From assembly GCF_900111925.1 (NCBI RefSeq), contig NZ_FOKA01000003.1:241788-305787 (forward strand): a DNA stretch of 64,000 nt, read 5' to 3'. Positions 1 through 9,888 of the stretch are shown piece after piece; the stretch's first letter is position 1, and every line of letters begins with the position of its first letter. The position numbers and the translations under genes are program-made. This DNA is from Cellulomonas marina. Its GTDB lineage: Bacteria > Actinomycetota > Actinomycetes > Actinomycetales > Cellulomonadaceae. Below the pieces are notes generated by a model that was given only the letters and a program-made list of their open reading frames with translations, was not told the DNA's origin and made no database searches.

Positions 1-11
1 ACGACCAGGAC

Positions 12-1607
12 GTGACCGGTACCCCTGCGCGCCCGCGGCCCGTGGCGGTACCGCCACGCCTGCCGTCGCGTGGCGTGTCGCTGGTGCTGCTCACCCTGCT
101 CGTGCTCGTCGCGATGTCCGCCGTGCCGGACCCCGCCGGGGACCTCGCCTCGACGCTGTACCTGCTGCCGGTGGTCGGCGCCACGGCGCTCCTCGCCGCC
201 GGCGTCCGGCGCGTCCCGCCCGCCCGCCGGGGGCCGTGGCGGGCGATCCTCGTCGCCCAGGTCATGCTGCTGGCCGGCGAGCTGCTGCAGTGGGGTCTCG
301 GCCTGGCCGGGTCCGTCGCGTGGCCGACGCCGGCCGACGTCCTCTACCTGCTCGCCTTCCTGCCCCTGGCCGCCGGGTACGTCGGCTTCTCGCGGCCGCG
401 CGGGGCCGGCCACCGCTCGGGGCTGCTCGACGCCACGATCGTGACCGTCAGCGCGGCGACCGTGTGGGGCGTGGTGCTCATCGTGCCGCTCGCCTCCGAC
501 GGCACGGCCGTCCTCCGGGACCGGGTGCTCGCGTGCGCGTACCCGACCATCGACATCCTGCTCGTGCACCTGCTGGCCCGGATGCTCACGGGTCCGGCCA
601 AGCGGACCGCGGCGTTCTGGCTGCTCGTCGCCGCGACGGCCGCCGAGCTGGGCGCCGACGTCGTCATGAACGTGGTGCAGCTGACCACGGGCGACGACGC
701 CTCGCCGCGCGGCGCCAACGTCCTGTGGCAGCTCTTCTACGTCCTGCTCGCGGCGGCGGCCTGGAGTGCCTCGGCGCCGTCCCTGGCCGAGAAGAAGCCG
801 CGCAGCACGCTCGGCCTGACCGTCCCGCGCCTGGCCACGCTGGCGCTGGCGGCGATGCTGCCGTCCGTGCTCCTCCTGGTGGAGGCGGCGCGGTCGGAGA
901 TGTCGACGGTCGCGCTCCTGGCCGCGGGCTCGCTCGTCCTGGTCGCCCTCGTCGTCGCCCGGATCTGGACGCTCCTGCAGCAGAACCGGTCGCAGGCCGT
1001 GCAGCTCGCGGCGCTGGCCCGGACCGACCCGCTCACCGGGATCGCGAACCGTCGCACGTGGGACCACGAGCTGTCGCGCGCGTGCGCTACCGCCCTGCGG
1101 GACGGCACCTCGCTCGTCGTCGGGCTGCTCGACCTCGACCACTTCAAGGCCTACAACGACTCCCGCGGCCACCAGGCCGGCGACGCCCTGCTCAAGGCGG
1201 TCACGGCCGCGTGGGGCGACGCCCTCGGGAACCGCGGCGTGCTCGCGCGGTGGGGTGGCGAGGAGTTCGCCGTCCTCCTGCCGGGCCCGTGCGCGGAGGA
1301 GGCCGTCGCCGTCCTCGACGGCCTCCGGACGCTCGTCCCCGACGACCAGACGTGCTCGGTGGGCGTGGCCCGCTGGGACGGGACCGAGGACCCCTCCACC
1401 CTGCTGCGCCGCGCCGACGAGGCGCTCTACGCCGCCAAGACCGGCGGCCGCAACCGGCTGGTCGTGGCCGTCCAGCCGGCCGGGCGGGCGCCGGGCACCG
1501 CAGTCAGCGGCGCCCGCCCGGCGGCCGGTCCCGCGTCCGCCGACGCCGACGGACCAGGAGCGTTGCCCCGACCCCGGCCAGCGCGAGCACCGTCACCGTC
1601 CAGTTGA
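12..1607 (+). CDS. Membrane-anchored GGDEF diguanylate cyclase
   Basis: Predicted to make cyclic di-GMP from two GTP. The N-terminal ~320 residues are a run of about eight to nine hydrophobic helices. The C-terminal ~165 residues are a GGDEF domain with 'DPLTGIANRR' and the active-site loop 'RWGGEEFAVLL' (GGEEF near residues 415-419). The inhibitory I-site RxxD expected five residues before the loop reads RGVL, so allosteric product inhibition is probably absent. No EAL domain is present. The GTG start lies 11 bases from the window edge, so a longer N-terminus cannot be excluded. The last ~100 bases overlap the convergent membrane-protein gene. The domain is clear; the sensed signal is unknown. 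Confidence 0.9.
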   Translation: MTGTPARPRPVAVPPRLPSRGVSLVLLTLLVLVAMSAVPDPAGDLASTLYLLPVVGATALLAAGVRRVPPARRGPWRAILVAQVMLLAGELLQWGLGLAGSVAWPTPADVLYLLAFLPLAAGYVGFSRPRGAGHRSGLLDATIVTVSAATVWGVVLIVPLASDGTAVLRDRVLACAYPTIDILLVHLLARMLTGPAKRTAAFWLLVAATAAELGADVVMNVVQLTTGDDASPRGANVLWQLFYVLLAAAAWSASAPSLAEKKPRSTLGLTVPRLATLALAAMLPSVLLLVEAARSEMSTVALLAAGSLVLVALVVARIWTLLQQNRSQAVQLAALARTDPLTGIANRRTWDHELSRACATALRDGTSLVVGLLDLDHFKAYNDSRGHQAGDALLKAVTAAWGDALGNRGVLARWGGEEFAVLLPGPCAEEAVAVLDGLRTLVPDDQTCSVGVARWDGTEDPSTLLRRADEALYAAKTGGRNRLVVAVQPAGRAPGTAVSGARPAAGPASADADGPGALPRPRPARAPSPSS

Positions 1608-2085
1608 GCCCGGTGCCCTCACCCTTGAGGGCGTCCAGGCCCGGCCCGCCCGGCGGGGCGTTGACGACGTGCACCCCCGGCAGCCCTCCACCGAACGCCA
1701 GCAGGACGGCCGCGGGCAGCGCGAGCAGGACCAGGCCCCAGCGGGACCCGTGCAGCAGCGCGAGGACGGCCATGGCGGCCAGCGCCAACAGGCCCGTCAG
1801 GCACGTCGCGCTCGCCCGCAGCGCGTCCTGCGGTGTGGGCGTCGAGCCCAGGAACGAGGCCGTGCCGATGAAGGCGGCGTAGCCGTCGACGAGCGCGAGC
1901 AGGCCACCGAGCACGAGCACCGCGAACGTGACCGGCCACGCCCGCGCCGGGGCGGCCAGGTCCCGCTGCCGCCCGCGCGTCCAGCCGTCACCAGGTCGCG
2001 GAGCCGCCGCCCGCGACGCAGCCTCCGCACGCTCCACGGCGTCAGCATGCCCGACCCCACCTCTCGCGGCAGCGACCCACCGCAC
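1504..2085 (-). CDS. Small four-helix membrane protein of unknown function
   Basis: I do not recognise a family. The 193-residue product has an Arg/Ala-rich N-terminus of ~45 residues, four hydrophobic segments (around 'VTFAVLVLGGLLALVDGY', 'GLLALAAMAVLALL', 'WGLVLLALPAAVLLAF' and 'VTVLALAGVGATLLV') and a basic tail 'RRRRRTRDRPPGGRR'. Its 3' end overlaps the 3' end of the convergent GGDEF gene by about 100 bases. A GTG at 2037 is an alternative start that removes 16 weakly coding residues. It lies downstream of clpC but behind a strong terminator, so it is probably transcribed on its own. Confidence 0.6.
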   Translation of the reverse strand: MRWVAAARGGVGHADAVERAEAASRAAAPRPGDGWTRGRQRDLAAPARAWPVTFAVLVLGGLLALVDGYAAFIGTASFLGSTPTPQDALRASATCLTGLLALAAMAVLALLHGSRWGLVLLALPAAVLLAFGGGLPGVHVVNAPPGGPGLDALKGEGTGLNWTVTVLALAGVGATLLVRRRRRTRDRPPGGRR

Positions 2086-2101
2086 GGTGGGTGCCCGCCG
2101 G

Positions 2102-2147
2102 ACGACGGACGCCCCGCCCTCCGTGAGGAGGACGGGGCGTCCGTCGT
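2102..2147 (-). terminator. Strong intrinsic terminator after clpC
   Basis: A perfect 15-bp inverted repeat (ACGACGGACGCCCCG at 2102-2116, complement at 2133-2147) encloses an inner CCTCC/GGAGG stem. It sits directly after the clpC stop and before the next gene on the same strand. No T-tract is visible, as is common in GC-rich actinobacteria. Confidence 0.8.
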
Positions 2148-2159
2148 GCCGCGAGGGCC

Positions 2160-4745
2160 TCAGCCGAGCTGCGGGAGCGTGCCCGTGCCGCCGTCGCCGG
2201 CCTGCGAGATCGGCGGGGCCGCCGGCAGGTCGGTGCCGGAGCCCGGCGTGCCGATGCTCGCGCCGACGCCGACCGGCTCCTTCACGAGCGAGCCGCGGGG
2301 CTCGGACCGGAAGATGAACTCCCCGAGGAGGCCCTCCCCCTGCGCGTCCACGACGACCATCTCGCCGGCCTTGATCTCGCCGAACAGGATCTTCTCGGAC
2401 AGGACGTCCTCGATCTCCCGCTGGATCGCGCGGCGCAGCGGCCGGGCGCCGAGGACCGGGTCGTAGCCCTTCTCCGACAGCAGGCGCTTGGCCTCGTCGG
2501 TGAGCGTGATGCCCATGTCCTTGTCGCGCAGGCGCTTGTCGAGCTTGGCGATCATGAGGTCGACGATCTGGAAGATCTCCGGCTGCGAGAGCTGCGGGAA
2601 GACCACCACGTCGTCGACGCGGTTGAGGAACTCGGGGCGGAAGTGCTGCTTGAGCTCCTCGTTGACCTTGACCTTCATCCGGTCGTAGGACGTCGACAGG
2701 TCGCCGCCGGCCTGGAAGCCGGTCATGACGCCCTTGGCGATGTCCCGCGTGCCGAGGTTCGTGGTCATGATGATGACGGTGTTCTTGAAGTCGACCACCC
2801 GGCCCTGCGAGTCGGTCAGGCGACCGTCCTCGAGGATCTGCAGCAGCGAGTTGAAGATGTCCGCGTGCGCCTTCTCGACCTCGTCGAACAGGACGACGGA
2901 GAACGGCCGGCGGCGCACCTTCTCGGTGAGCTGGCCACCCTCGTCGTACCCGACGTAGCCGGGGGGCGAGCCGAAGAGCCGCGAGACGGTGTGCTTCTCG
3001 CTGAACTCCGACATGTCGAGCTGGATGAGGGCGTCCTCGTCGCCGAACAGGAACTCCGCGAGAGCCTTGGCCAGCTCGGTCTTCCCGACACCGGTGGGGC
3101 CGGCGAAGATGAACGAGCCGCCGGGGCGCTTGGGGTCCTTGAGGCCGGCACGCGTGCGGCGGATGGCCTGCGAGAGCGACTTGATGGCCGCGTCCTGGCC
3201 CACCACGCGCTTGTGCAGGTTGTCCTCCATGTGGAGCAGCCGGCTGGACTCCTCCTCGGTGAGCTTGAAGACCGGGATGCCCGTGGCGTTGGCCAGCACC
3301 TCGGCGATGAGCTCCTCGTCGACCTCGGCGACGGCGTCCAGGTCGCCGTTCTTCCAGGCCTTCTCCTTCTCGGCGCGCTTGAGGCCGAGCTGCTTCTCCT
3401 GGTCGCGCAGGCGCGCGGCCTTCTCGAAGTCCTGCTCGTCGATCGCCGACTCCTTGTCGCGGCGCGTCTCGGCGATCTGCTCGTCGAGCTCGCGCAGCTC
3501 CGGCGGGGCCGTCATGCGACGGATGCGCAGGCGCGCGCCCGCCTCGTCGACGAGGTCGATCGCCTTGTCCGGCAGGTACCGGTCGTTGACGTACCGGTCG
3601 GCCAGCGTGGCGGCGGCGACGAGCGCGGCGTCGGTGATGGAGACGCGGTGGTGCGCCTCGTACCGGTCGCGCAGGCCCTTGAGGATCTCGATGGCGTGCG
3701 TTAGCGACGGCTCCGAGACCTGGATCGGCTGGAAGCGCCGCTCGAGGGCCGGGTCCTTCTCGACGTACTTGCGGTACTCGTCGAGCGTCGTGGCGCCGAC
3801 CGTCTGCAGCTCGCCGCGGGCCAGCATCGGCTTGAGGATGCTGGCGGCGTCGATCGCGCCCTCGGCGGCACCCGCCCCGACGAGCGTGTGGATCTCGTCG
3901 ATGAACAGGATGATGTCGCCGCGGGTGCGGATCTCCTTGAGCACCTTCTTCAGGCGCTCCTCGAAGTCGCCGCGGTAGCGGGAGCCGGCGACGAGCGCGC
4001 CGAGGTCCAGCGTGTAGAGCTGCTTGTCCTTCAGCGTCTCCGGCACGTCGCCGCGGACGATGTCCTGCGCCAGGCCCTCGACGACGGCGGTCTTGCCGAC
4101 GCCGGGCTCGCCGATGAGGACGGGGTTGTTCTTCGTCCGGCGCGACAGGACCTGCATGACGCGCTCGATCTCCTTGGCGCGCCCGATGACCGGGTCGAGC
4201 TTGCCGTCGCGCGCGGCCTGCGTGAGGTTGCGCCCGAACTGGTCGAGCACGGCCGAGCCCGAGGGCTGGCCCTCCGCGGGGCCGCCGGCCGCCACGGGCT
4301 CCTTGCCCTGGTAGCCCGACAGCAGCTGGATGACGGTCTGGCGCACGCGGTTGAGGTCGGCGCCGAGCTTGTTGAGGACCTGGGCGGCGACGCCCTCACC
4401 CTCGCGGATGAGGCCGAGCAGGATGTGCTCGGTCCCGATGTAGTTGTGGCCGAGCTGCAGCGCCTCGCGCAGGGACAGCTCGAGGACCTTCTTCGCGCGC
4501 GGCGTGAAGGGGATGTGCCCCGACGGCGCCTGCGTGCCCTCACCGATGATCTCCTGGACCTGGGCGCGGACCGCGTCGAGCGAGATGCCGAGCGACTCCA
4601 GGGCCTTGGCCGCGACACCCTCGCCCTCGTGGATCAGGCCCAGGAGGATGTGCTCGGTCCCGATGTAGTTGTGGTTGAGCATCCGCGCCTCTTCCTGGGC
4701 GAGGACGACCACGCGGCGGGCTCGGTCCGTGAATCTCTCGAACAT
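2160..4745 (-). CDS. clpC: ClpC AAA+ unfoldase
   Basis: Hsp100 unfoldase that threads substrates into the ClpP1P2 protease in the cytosol. The 861-residue sequence has the full architecture: duplicated N-domain (two '[14 protein letters not shown]' repeats near residues 25 and 100), first AAA module with Walker A 'GEPGVGKT' near 212-219 and the 'FIDEIHTL' Walker B, a UVR-like coiled-coil middle domain ('[16 protein letters not shown]'), second AAA module with '[14 protein letters not shown]' and '[11 protein letters not shown]', and a D2-small domain. The last ~45 residues form a Gly/Pro-rich tail, as in actinobacterial ClpC. The ATG is preceded by GAGGAG. Gene order suggests monocistronic transcription ending at the 2102-2147 hairpin. 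Identification is secure. Confidence 0.97.
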   Translation of the reverse strand: MFERFTDRARRVVVLAQEEARMLNHNYIGTEHILLGLIHEGEGVAAKALESLGISLDAVRAQVQEIIGEGTQAPSGHIPFTPRAKKVLELSLREALQLGHNYIGTEHILLGLIREGEGVAAQVLNKLGADLNRVRQTVIQLLSGYQGKEPVAAGGPAEGQPSGSAVLDQFGRNLTQAARDGKLDPVIGRAKEIERVMQVLSRRTKNNPVLIGEPGVGKTAVVEGLAQDIVRGDVPETLKDKQLYTLDLGALVAGSRYRGDFEERLKKVLKEIRTRGDIILFIDEIHTLVGAGAAEGAIDAASILKPMLARGELQTVGATTLDEYRKYVEKDPALERRFQPIQVSEPSLTHAIEILKGLRDRYEAHHRVSITDAALVAAATLADRYVNDRYLPDKAIDLVDEAGARLRIRRMTAPPELRELDEQIAETRRDKESAIDEQDFEKAARLRDQEKQLGLKRAEKEKAWKNGDLDAVAEVDEELIAEVLANATGIPVFKLTEEESSRLLHMEDNLHKRVVGQDAAIKSLSQAIRRTRAGLKDPKRPGGSFIFAGPTGVGKTELAKALAEFLFGDEDALIQLDMSEFSEKHTVSRLFGSPPGYVGYDEGGQLTEKVRRRPFSVVLFDEVEKAHADIFNSLLQILEDGRLTDSQGRVVDFKNTVIIMTTNLGTRDIAKGVMTGFQAGGDLSTSYDRMKVKVNEELKQHFRPEFLNRVDDVVVFPQLSQPEIFQIVDLMIAKLDKRLRDKDMGITLTDEAKRLLSEKGYDPVLGARPLRRAIQREIEDVLSEKILFGEIKAGEMVVVDAQGEGLLGEFIFRSEPRGSLVKEPVGVGASIGTPGSGTDLPAAPPISQAGDGGTGTLPQLG

Positions 4746-4875
4746 GCAGCACTCCTCACGAGCGACGGCGTGCCCCGTGGCGGATCCCCCGACGAGAGCC
4801 CGGCAGGGCCCGGTCCGCGAGGTACGAGGCGGCGTTGTTCGAGACTAACGGCGGGACCCCCACCCCCATGCCGTT

Positions 4876-4892
4876 GTTCGCCGCAGGCGGAT
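4876..4892 (-). promoter_or_regulatory. Candidate ClgR-type operator upstream of clpC
   Basis: GTTCGCCGCAGGCGGAT contains CGC-N5-GCG with flanking A/T positions, resembling ClgR sites (CGC-N5-GCG) that activate clp genes in actinobacteria. It is ~130 bases upstream of clpC. It overlaps no coding region of the DUF4921 gene, which ends at 4920. The match is partial, so this is a candidate only. Confidence 0.35.
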
Positions 4893-4919
4893 CGGCCCCT
4901 TCTGGCGTCGTCGACGTCG

Positions 4920-6368
4920 TCAGCGGGCCGGCGCACGCTCCGCACGTCCCCGCGGCGTCCGCGCGGGGGCCGGTCCCGACGGCCGCAGCGGCGGCAGGAG
5001 CGTGAGGGGGCCGCGGGCGGCCTCGTCGCCCAGCTGCACGGGCGCGACGAGCCCCGCGTCCCGCAGCCCGCGCAGCGCCCCGACGACGCGCTCGCGCACC
5101 GTCCAGGGGTCGACCGTGCTCACGTGGATGCCGGTCCCGCCCTCGAACCCGGCGGGGGTCGACACCCGCCACGCGAGGACGACGCGCCAGCGGAGGGGCG
5201 CGTCGACGCCCGGGGGCCGGTGGTGCCACTCCTCGTTCGTCGGCACGGTCGGGCCCGTGGCGGCGTGCAGCGCGTGCAGCAGGTCGGAGACGCCGCGCAG
5301 CTCGTCGGCGGAGTGCTCCCACGGCTGCCGCGGGCGGCCCACGGGGTACACCTCGAGCGACGGGAAGGGGTGCCCGACGCCCGCCACCGCGACGGCGTGC
5401 AGGTTGCGGGCGACGACGAGCCCCTCGGCGCGCGCGTGGTGGACGAGGCGCTGGTAGACGTCCGGGTCGCGGCGTACGAGGCGCGTCTCGTGGGCCACCT
5501 GCGGACCGGGCTCGTCGACGGCGACGAGCTGCTTGTGCAGGTGGTCGAAGGAGGCCCCCGCAGGGCGCAGCCAGTTCTGGAAGGCGACGACGTAGCGGGC
5601 GTGCGGCTGCCGCTCGTAGACGTCGCGCAGCCCCTCGACCGTCATCGCCACGTAGGCGTGGTGCTCGTCGGGCGTGAGGGTGCCCGCGCCCGCGAGCTCG
5701 TCCTCGAACCGGGCGCCGTCGACGACGTGCCGCCGGGCGACGACGAGGTCGTGCGCCCCCGCGAACAGCTCGAGCGCCGCCGCCCGGCGCTGGTCCGCCG
5801 GCGAGCGCAGCCAGGAGTCCTGCCGTCCCGCCGACGCCTCGCGCCGGGCCAGCACCGCCATCACGTGCATCCGGCCCTCGGGCTCGGCCAGGTAGGCGTC
5901 CACCCGCTCGAGGACCTCGGGACCCGGCACGTAGCCGTGGTTGGTGCGCCAGTAGTCCGTGGGCAGCACCGCGTACAGGTTGGGGATGCGGCGCACCTCG
6001 GCCACCGTGGCGGTCAGGCGCGACGCCGGCAGGCCCGTGAGGACCCGCGGCCCCTCCGGCCCGGCGACGAGGCGCGCGCGCTCCGGCGGCGTCTCGGCGT
6101 AGCGGCCGGCGCAGAAGGCGCACAGCCGGTCCCGCCGCGCCGGGTCGAGATGGCGCCGCTCGACGGGGGCGGTCGGCACCGGACGCTCCGCGCGCCCCGG
6201 CACCGTCCACACCACCGTCCCGGTCAGCGGGGACACCTGCTTCACCGTGCCGTCCGGCAGCCGGACGAGCGGGGCGGGCGCCGCGGCGCGGGCGTCGGGC
6301 ACGCCCCGGGGCCCGGGCACCGGCGCGGGGGCCGGGTCCACGGGCGGCTCGGGGGCGGGCACGGCCAC
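4920..6368 (-). CDS. DUF4921 family protein, GalT/HIT-like
   Basis: A 482-residue protein resembling the DUF4921 family, which belongs to the galactose-1-phosphate uridylyltransferase branch of the HIT fold. It carries a zinc-type CxxC ('LCAFCAGRY', C83 and C86) and a nucleotidyl-transferase-like 'FDHLHKQL' with H276 and H278. Between them are conserved stretches such as 'RIPNLYAVLPTDYWRTNHGY'. The first ~35 residues are Pro/Ala rich and probably disordered. It is divergent from the neighbouring hydrolase (6439). The substrate is unknown; nucleotide-sugar or dinucleotide chemistry is inferred from the fold only. Confidence 0.7.
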   Translation of the reverse strand: MAVPAPEPPVDPAPAPVPGPRGVPDARAAAPAPLVRLPDGTVKQVSPLTGTVVWTVPGRAERPVPTAPVERRHLDPARRDRLCAFCAGRYAETPPERARLVAGPEGPRVLTGLPASRLTATVAEVRRIPNLYAVLPTDYWRTNHGYVPGPEVLERVDAYLAEPEGRMHVMAVLARREASAGRQDSWLRSPADQRRAAALELFAGAHDLVVARRHVVDGARFEDELAGAGTLTPDEHHAYVAMTVEGLRDVYERQPHARYVVAFQNWLRPAGASFDHLHKQLVAVDEPGPQVAHETRLVRRDPDVYQRLVHHARAEGLVVARNLHAVAVAGVGHPFPSLEVYPVGRPRQPWEHSADELRGVSDLLHALHAATGPTVPTNEEWHHRPPGVDAPLRWRVVLAWRVSTPAGFEGGTGIHVSTVDPWTVRERVVGALRGLRDAGLVAPVQLGDEAARGPLTLLPPLRPSGPAPARTPRGRAERAPAR

Positions 6369-6438
6369 GCGGCCATGCTAGGTGAGCAGGCGTCCCGAGG
6401 ACGGGAGGGCCCACCGGGCGACGTGGCAGGCTCGGGCC

Positions 6439-7056
6439 GTGGAGCAGAGGTCGCCGCGGCCCGACGAGGGCGTCGTCCCGACGGCCGGACCGGCACCGGA
6501 CGCCGCGGGCCTGCTGCTGCTGCCGGGTGCCGGGGCGGACCGCGACCACCGCACGCTCGTCGCCCTCGAGGCCGCGCTCGCGCCGCTGCCCGTGCTGCGC
6601 GTCGACTTCCCCGGCCGCGCGGCCGGTCGTCGGGGGCCCGAGCGGGCGGCCGTCGCCGTCCCGCACGTGCGCGAGGTCGCCGACCGGTGGGCCGCCGAGC
6701 TGGGCGTGGGTCCGGAGCGGCTGGTGCTCGGCGGGCGGTCCTTCGGCGGTCGGATGGCGTCGATGGCCGTCGCCGAGGGGCAGCCAGCCGCGGGCCTGGT
6801 GCTCCTGTCCTACCCGCTGCACCCGCCCGGGCGGCCGGACCGGCTGCGCGTCGAGCACCTGCCGGCCCTGGACCTGCCGGTGCTGGCGGTGATCGGCGAG
6901 CGCGACCCCTTCGGCCGGCCGGACGAGCAGGCCGCGCACCTGGCCGCGGTCCCCGGGCCGCTGACGCTCGTCGCGGTGCCCGGCGGGCACGAACCGGCGG
7001 ACGGGCCCGTCGTGGCGGCGGTGACGTCCTGGTGGCACGGGGGGGCGGAGGCCTGA
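6439..7056 (+). CDS. Alpha/beta-hydrolase family protein
   Basis: Small alpha/beta hydrolase (205 residues) of the KANL3/Tex30-like, dienelactone-hydrolase-related type. The oxyanion region reads 'LLLLPGAGADRDH' and the nucleophile elbow 'LGGRSFGGRMA' supplies Ser. An acid residue probably lies in 'GERDPFGRPDEQ' and the catalytic His in 'PGGHEPADG'. I chose the GTG at 6439 because earlier starts, from 6382, lie only 13 bases from the divergent gene and add residues that do not look like protein. The substrate is unknown. Confidence 0.75.
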   Translation: MEQRSPRPDEGVVPTAGPAPDAAGLLLLPGAGADRDHRTLVALEAALAPLPVLRVDFPGRAAGRRGPERAAVAVPHVREVADRWAAELGVGPERLVLGGRSFGGRMASMAVAEGQPAAGLVLLSYPLHPPGRPDRLRVEHLPALDLPVLAVIGERDPFGRPDEQAAHLAAVPGPLTLVAVPGGHEPADGPVVAAVTSWWHGGAEA

Positions 7057-7154
7057 GGACCTCGGACCGCCTCCAGTGGCCACCACCGCGGGGGCGGGGT
7101 CTACTGCCCCGGACGGCCCGCACGCGTCCGACGTCGAGGCCGAGAGGAGCACCG

Positions 7155-7505
7155 ATGCCGCCCGCCACCCCGTCCGACCACCGCGGCCCTGCCGGTGAGG
7201 TCACGACCCGGACGGGGACGTCCGACGGCATCGTCGTCGTGCTGACCGGCGAGGTCGACGCCGGTCTCCAGCCGCAGATGGACGCCGCGCTCGACGCCGT
7301 GGTGCGCAGCGGCGGCGCGGGCGGCCTCGTCGTCGACGCCGAGGAGCTCACCTACATCGACTCCGTCGGCGTCTCCTTCCTGCTGCGGCTGCGCGAGCAC
7401 ACCGGCGGTGGGCGCCTCACGGTCCTGGGCACACCGCCCCGGGTCCGCACGCTCCTGGACCTCATCGGGGTCACGAGCCGCTTCGACCTCCACGACCGCA
7501 TCTAG
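7155..7505 (+). CDS. STAS-domain anti-sigma factor antagonist
   Basis: A 116-residue single STAS domain. 'VVLTGEVDAG' opens the fold and 'YIDSVGVSFLLRL' holds the DSxG phosphorylation motif of SpoIIAA/RsbV proteins, whose Ser is phosphorylated by an anti-sigma kinase. The ATG has a good ribosome site (GAGAGGAGC, 7142-7150). No kinase or sigma factor gene is adjacent, so the partner is unknown. It ends seven bases from the convergent HIT gene. Confidence 0.85.
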   Translation: MPPATPSDHRGPAGEVTTRTGTSDGIVVVLTGEVDAGLQPQMDAALDAVVRSGGAGGLVVDAEELTYIDSVGVSFLLRLREHTGGGRLTVLGTPPRVRTLLDLIGVTSRFDLHDRI

Positions 7506-7512
7506 CCGGGCG

Positions 7513-7962
7513 TCAGCCCTCCGACGCGAGGGCGTCCCTGATCGCTCGCGCCTCGCCGTCGAGGAGTGAACGGTCCCGTTCCACCTCGTCCGGCAGGATC
7601 CTCCAGCCGTCGCCCGTGTAGCGCGGGATGACGTGCAGGTGGAGGTGGAACACCGTCTGGAAGGCGACCTCGCCGTCGCAGAGGAAGACATTGATGCCCT
7701 CGCAGCGCAGGCGGGATCGCCGGAGCGCGCGGGCCATGCGGTGGCCCACCGACCACACGTGGGCGCCCGTGACGACGTCCATGTCCTCGAGACCCACGAC
7801 GTGCTGGCGCGGCACGACGAGGAGGTGCCCCGGCACCACGGGGTGCAGCGACATGAACGCCACCACCGTCGCGTCCTCGTGGACGACGCTCGCCTCCGCA
7901 CGGCCCGCCGCGATGGCGCAGAAGACGCAGGCGTGCTGGGGCGCGACCCCCGGTCCGACCAT
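7513..7962 (-). CDS. HIT family nucleotide hydrolase
   Basis: A 149-residue histidine-triad protein with the signature 'HLHLHVIPRY' (HxHxH) and an N-terminal 'CVFCAIAAGRAEASVVHED'. Proteins of this type hydrolyse purine nucleoside phosphoramidates, adenylylated amines or dinucleoside polyphosphates. The internal ATG at 7962 is preferred: the family's conserved region begins just after it, and upstream in-frame sequence reaches into the next gene and looks non-coding. It converges with the STAS gene. Confidence 0.88.
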   Translation of the reverse strand: MVGPGVAPQHACVFCAIAAGRAEASVVHEDATVVAFMSLHPVVPGHLLVVPRQHVVGLEDMDVVTGAHVWSVGHRMARALRRSRLRCEGINVFLCDGEVAFQTVFHLHLHVIPRYTGDGWRILPDEVERDRSLLDGEARAIRDALASEG

Positions 7963-7991
7963 GAGCTGGATGCTGCCAGACGTCCTGCCGG

Positions 7992-9888
7992 TCAGCCGCC
8001 CTCCGCCCCCCGGCTGCTGCCGCGGCCTCCGGTGCCCTCGCCGATCAGGTCGCCGACCAGCGCCCGCAGGCACCGCTCGACCGCCGAGGGTGTCGACAGG
8101 TGCACCGCGGCGTCGCGCATGCCCGGACGTGGACCGGGGCGCCCTCGACGCCGCCGGACGCGGCCCGTGGGCCGTCGGCGACGGTGAGCACGCACCACCG
8201 ACGCCTCGAACGCGCCGCGGCCCCGTGCCGGGGCACCGGGCAGCACGGACGCGGGCAGCAGCGGCACGGGCGGTGCGCTCCTAGGCAGCACGAGCGCAGG
8301 ACCTGGCTCGGGCGGCAAGGGCTCGGGCAGGAGGGACGGCGGTAGCGCAGGACGGGCCGCGACGATCGGCGGCTCGCCCCACGTCGGCTGCTCGACCGCG
8401 GCGGGCAGCGCCTCGGGGAGCAGGGCGCGTGGCGCGGTGCTGGTGGCGCTCATGCCCCAGGGCGTGGTCGTGGTGACGGTGTGCCCGGTGGCGGTGGGGA
8501 CCAGGTGCTGGGACCAGCCGGGGGTCTGCTTGGCGTGGTTGCAGGCCACGCACAGCCCCTGCGCGTTGGGCAGGTCGGTCGGTCCGCCGTCGGCGGCGGG
8601 GATGACGTGGTCGGTGTGCCGGACCGGCGCGTCGCACCAGGGGGTCCGGCAGATCCCGCCGTCCCGGGCCCGCACGAGCGTGGCCAGGGCGTCGGGGTGC
8701 AGGCGTGAGCTGCTGGTCGAGGCGATCAGCGTCCCGCCGGGATCGGCGTACAACCGCCGCACCCACGCCGATGCCGGATCACCCTCGGCCGTGGCGCCGG
8801 CGGCCTGCTGGTCGGTGCTGGTGCCGCTGCCGGCGGCGGTCAGGACCAGGTCGTGGGCCAGGGGGGCGGGCAGGACCGTGCCGCCCTCCAGCAGCAGGCC
8901 GGCCTCGGCCCCGCCGGTCAGGGCGGTCGCGGGCAGGACCACGTTCAGGCACACCGGTACCCGCTCGGCGGTGACCTGCCCGGTGAGGCGTTCGACGAGG
9001 GTGTCGGCCATGACCTGCCCCCGTCCCCGCGTGTCCCCGCCCGCGCGCAGGCCGTCGGCGTGGCGTTGCAGCGCCGCCAGCGCGGCCACGCCCTGCGCGA
9101 CCGGCAGCAGCGCGGTCAGGTACGTCATCGTGTCCGGCGCCGGCCGCAACGTCACCGTCCGGTCGCCCGCTGCCCGCCGCGCCCGCCGCACCAGCGCACC
9201 CGGGTCGATCCCCGCCGCGTGCCGCCGGGCGGCGGCGACCAGCCGCCGCGGGCCCTGCCCCTCCAGCCCTGTCAGGTCCCCGCAGACCAGCTCGTCGACC
9301 CGCGCCCGGTCCATCACCTGCAGGCACGCCGTCTCCCGGGCCAGCAGCACCGCCGACCACTCGTCCACCGCGCCGGCCGCCAACGCCCGCGACGTCGCGG
9401 GCATCTCCGTCCACGCCGTGGCCGCACCGAGCAGGACCTGCCCCTGGTGCGGCGAGCACCGCCGCGCCAACCCCACCTGCGCCGCCACACCCCGCCCACG
9501 CCGCGCCGCCGGGACCCCGGCGTCGGCCTGCCGGGCCCGTTCCTGGGCGTCCAGCCGCACCGCCAGGACCGCCTGCCTCGCGCGCACCGCCGACTTCAGC
9601 TCCTCCAACGAGCAGCAACGCCCACCCCTCCGCGCCGCCGGGCAGCACCACCGCCGCCCCGGTCCGAGCGCCTCCGGGCCCGGCTCCCTCCGGCGATGCC
9701 GGCGGCACCAGGACGTCTGCAGGCACCGGCATCCCTACCGGCGTCGCCACCCCTGCCAGGACCGCCCGCAACGCGGCGACCTGACCGGCCACCCCCTCGT
9801 CGGGCACGGCCGTCAGAGCCGCCGGCACGGCAGCGTCAGGAGCAGCAATACCGCTCCTGACCTGCGCCTTCGCGCCGTTCTCCGCCAT
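7992..9888 (-). pseudogene. DUF222/HNH endonuclease-like gene, frameshifted
   Basis: The upstream part (9888 to about 9610, beginning MAENGAKAQV) reads as the N-terminus of a DUF222 protein ('VAGQVAALRAVLAGV...WALLLV'). The rest follows in a different frame from the TTG at 9608 ('LEELKSAVRARQAVLA') through an HNH nuclease domain: 'GGICRTPWCDAPVRHTDHV', then 'CVACNHAKQ'. Joining the two frames restores a typical DUF222-HNH protein, so a one-base insertion or two-base deletion around 9609-9610 is inferred. The C-terminal ~90 residues are Arg/Pro rich and poorly conserved. Such genes are abundant and variable in actinobacteria. Initiation at TTG 9608 could still give a 538-residue truncated product. 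Confidence 0.75.

Noticed and set aside
236..1882. Long + strand frame overlapping the GGDEF gene
   Set aside because: Arg/Gly/Pro-rich translation with no motifs; it is the +2 shadow of a high-GC gene.
4746..4875. SigH-type promoter (GCGAACA and GTT) upstream of clpC
   Set aside because: Spacing of about 25 bases is too long for the 16-18 base requirement.
4756..7152. Long minus-strand frame across the DUF4921 and hydrolase genes
   Set aside because: Composition is low complexity Arg/Pro/Ala; the clear GalT-like motifs are in another frame.
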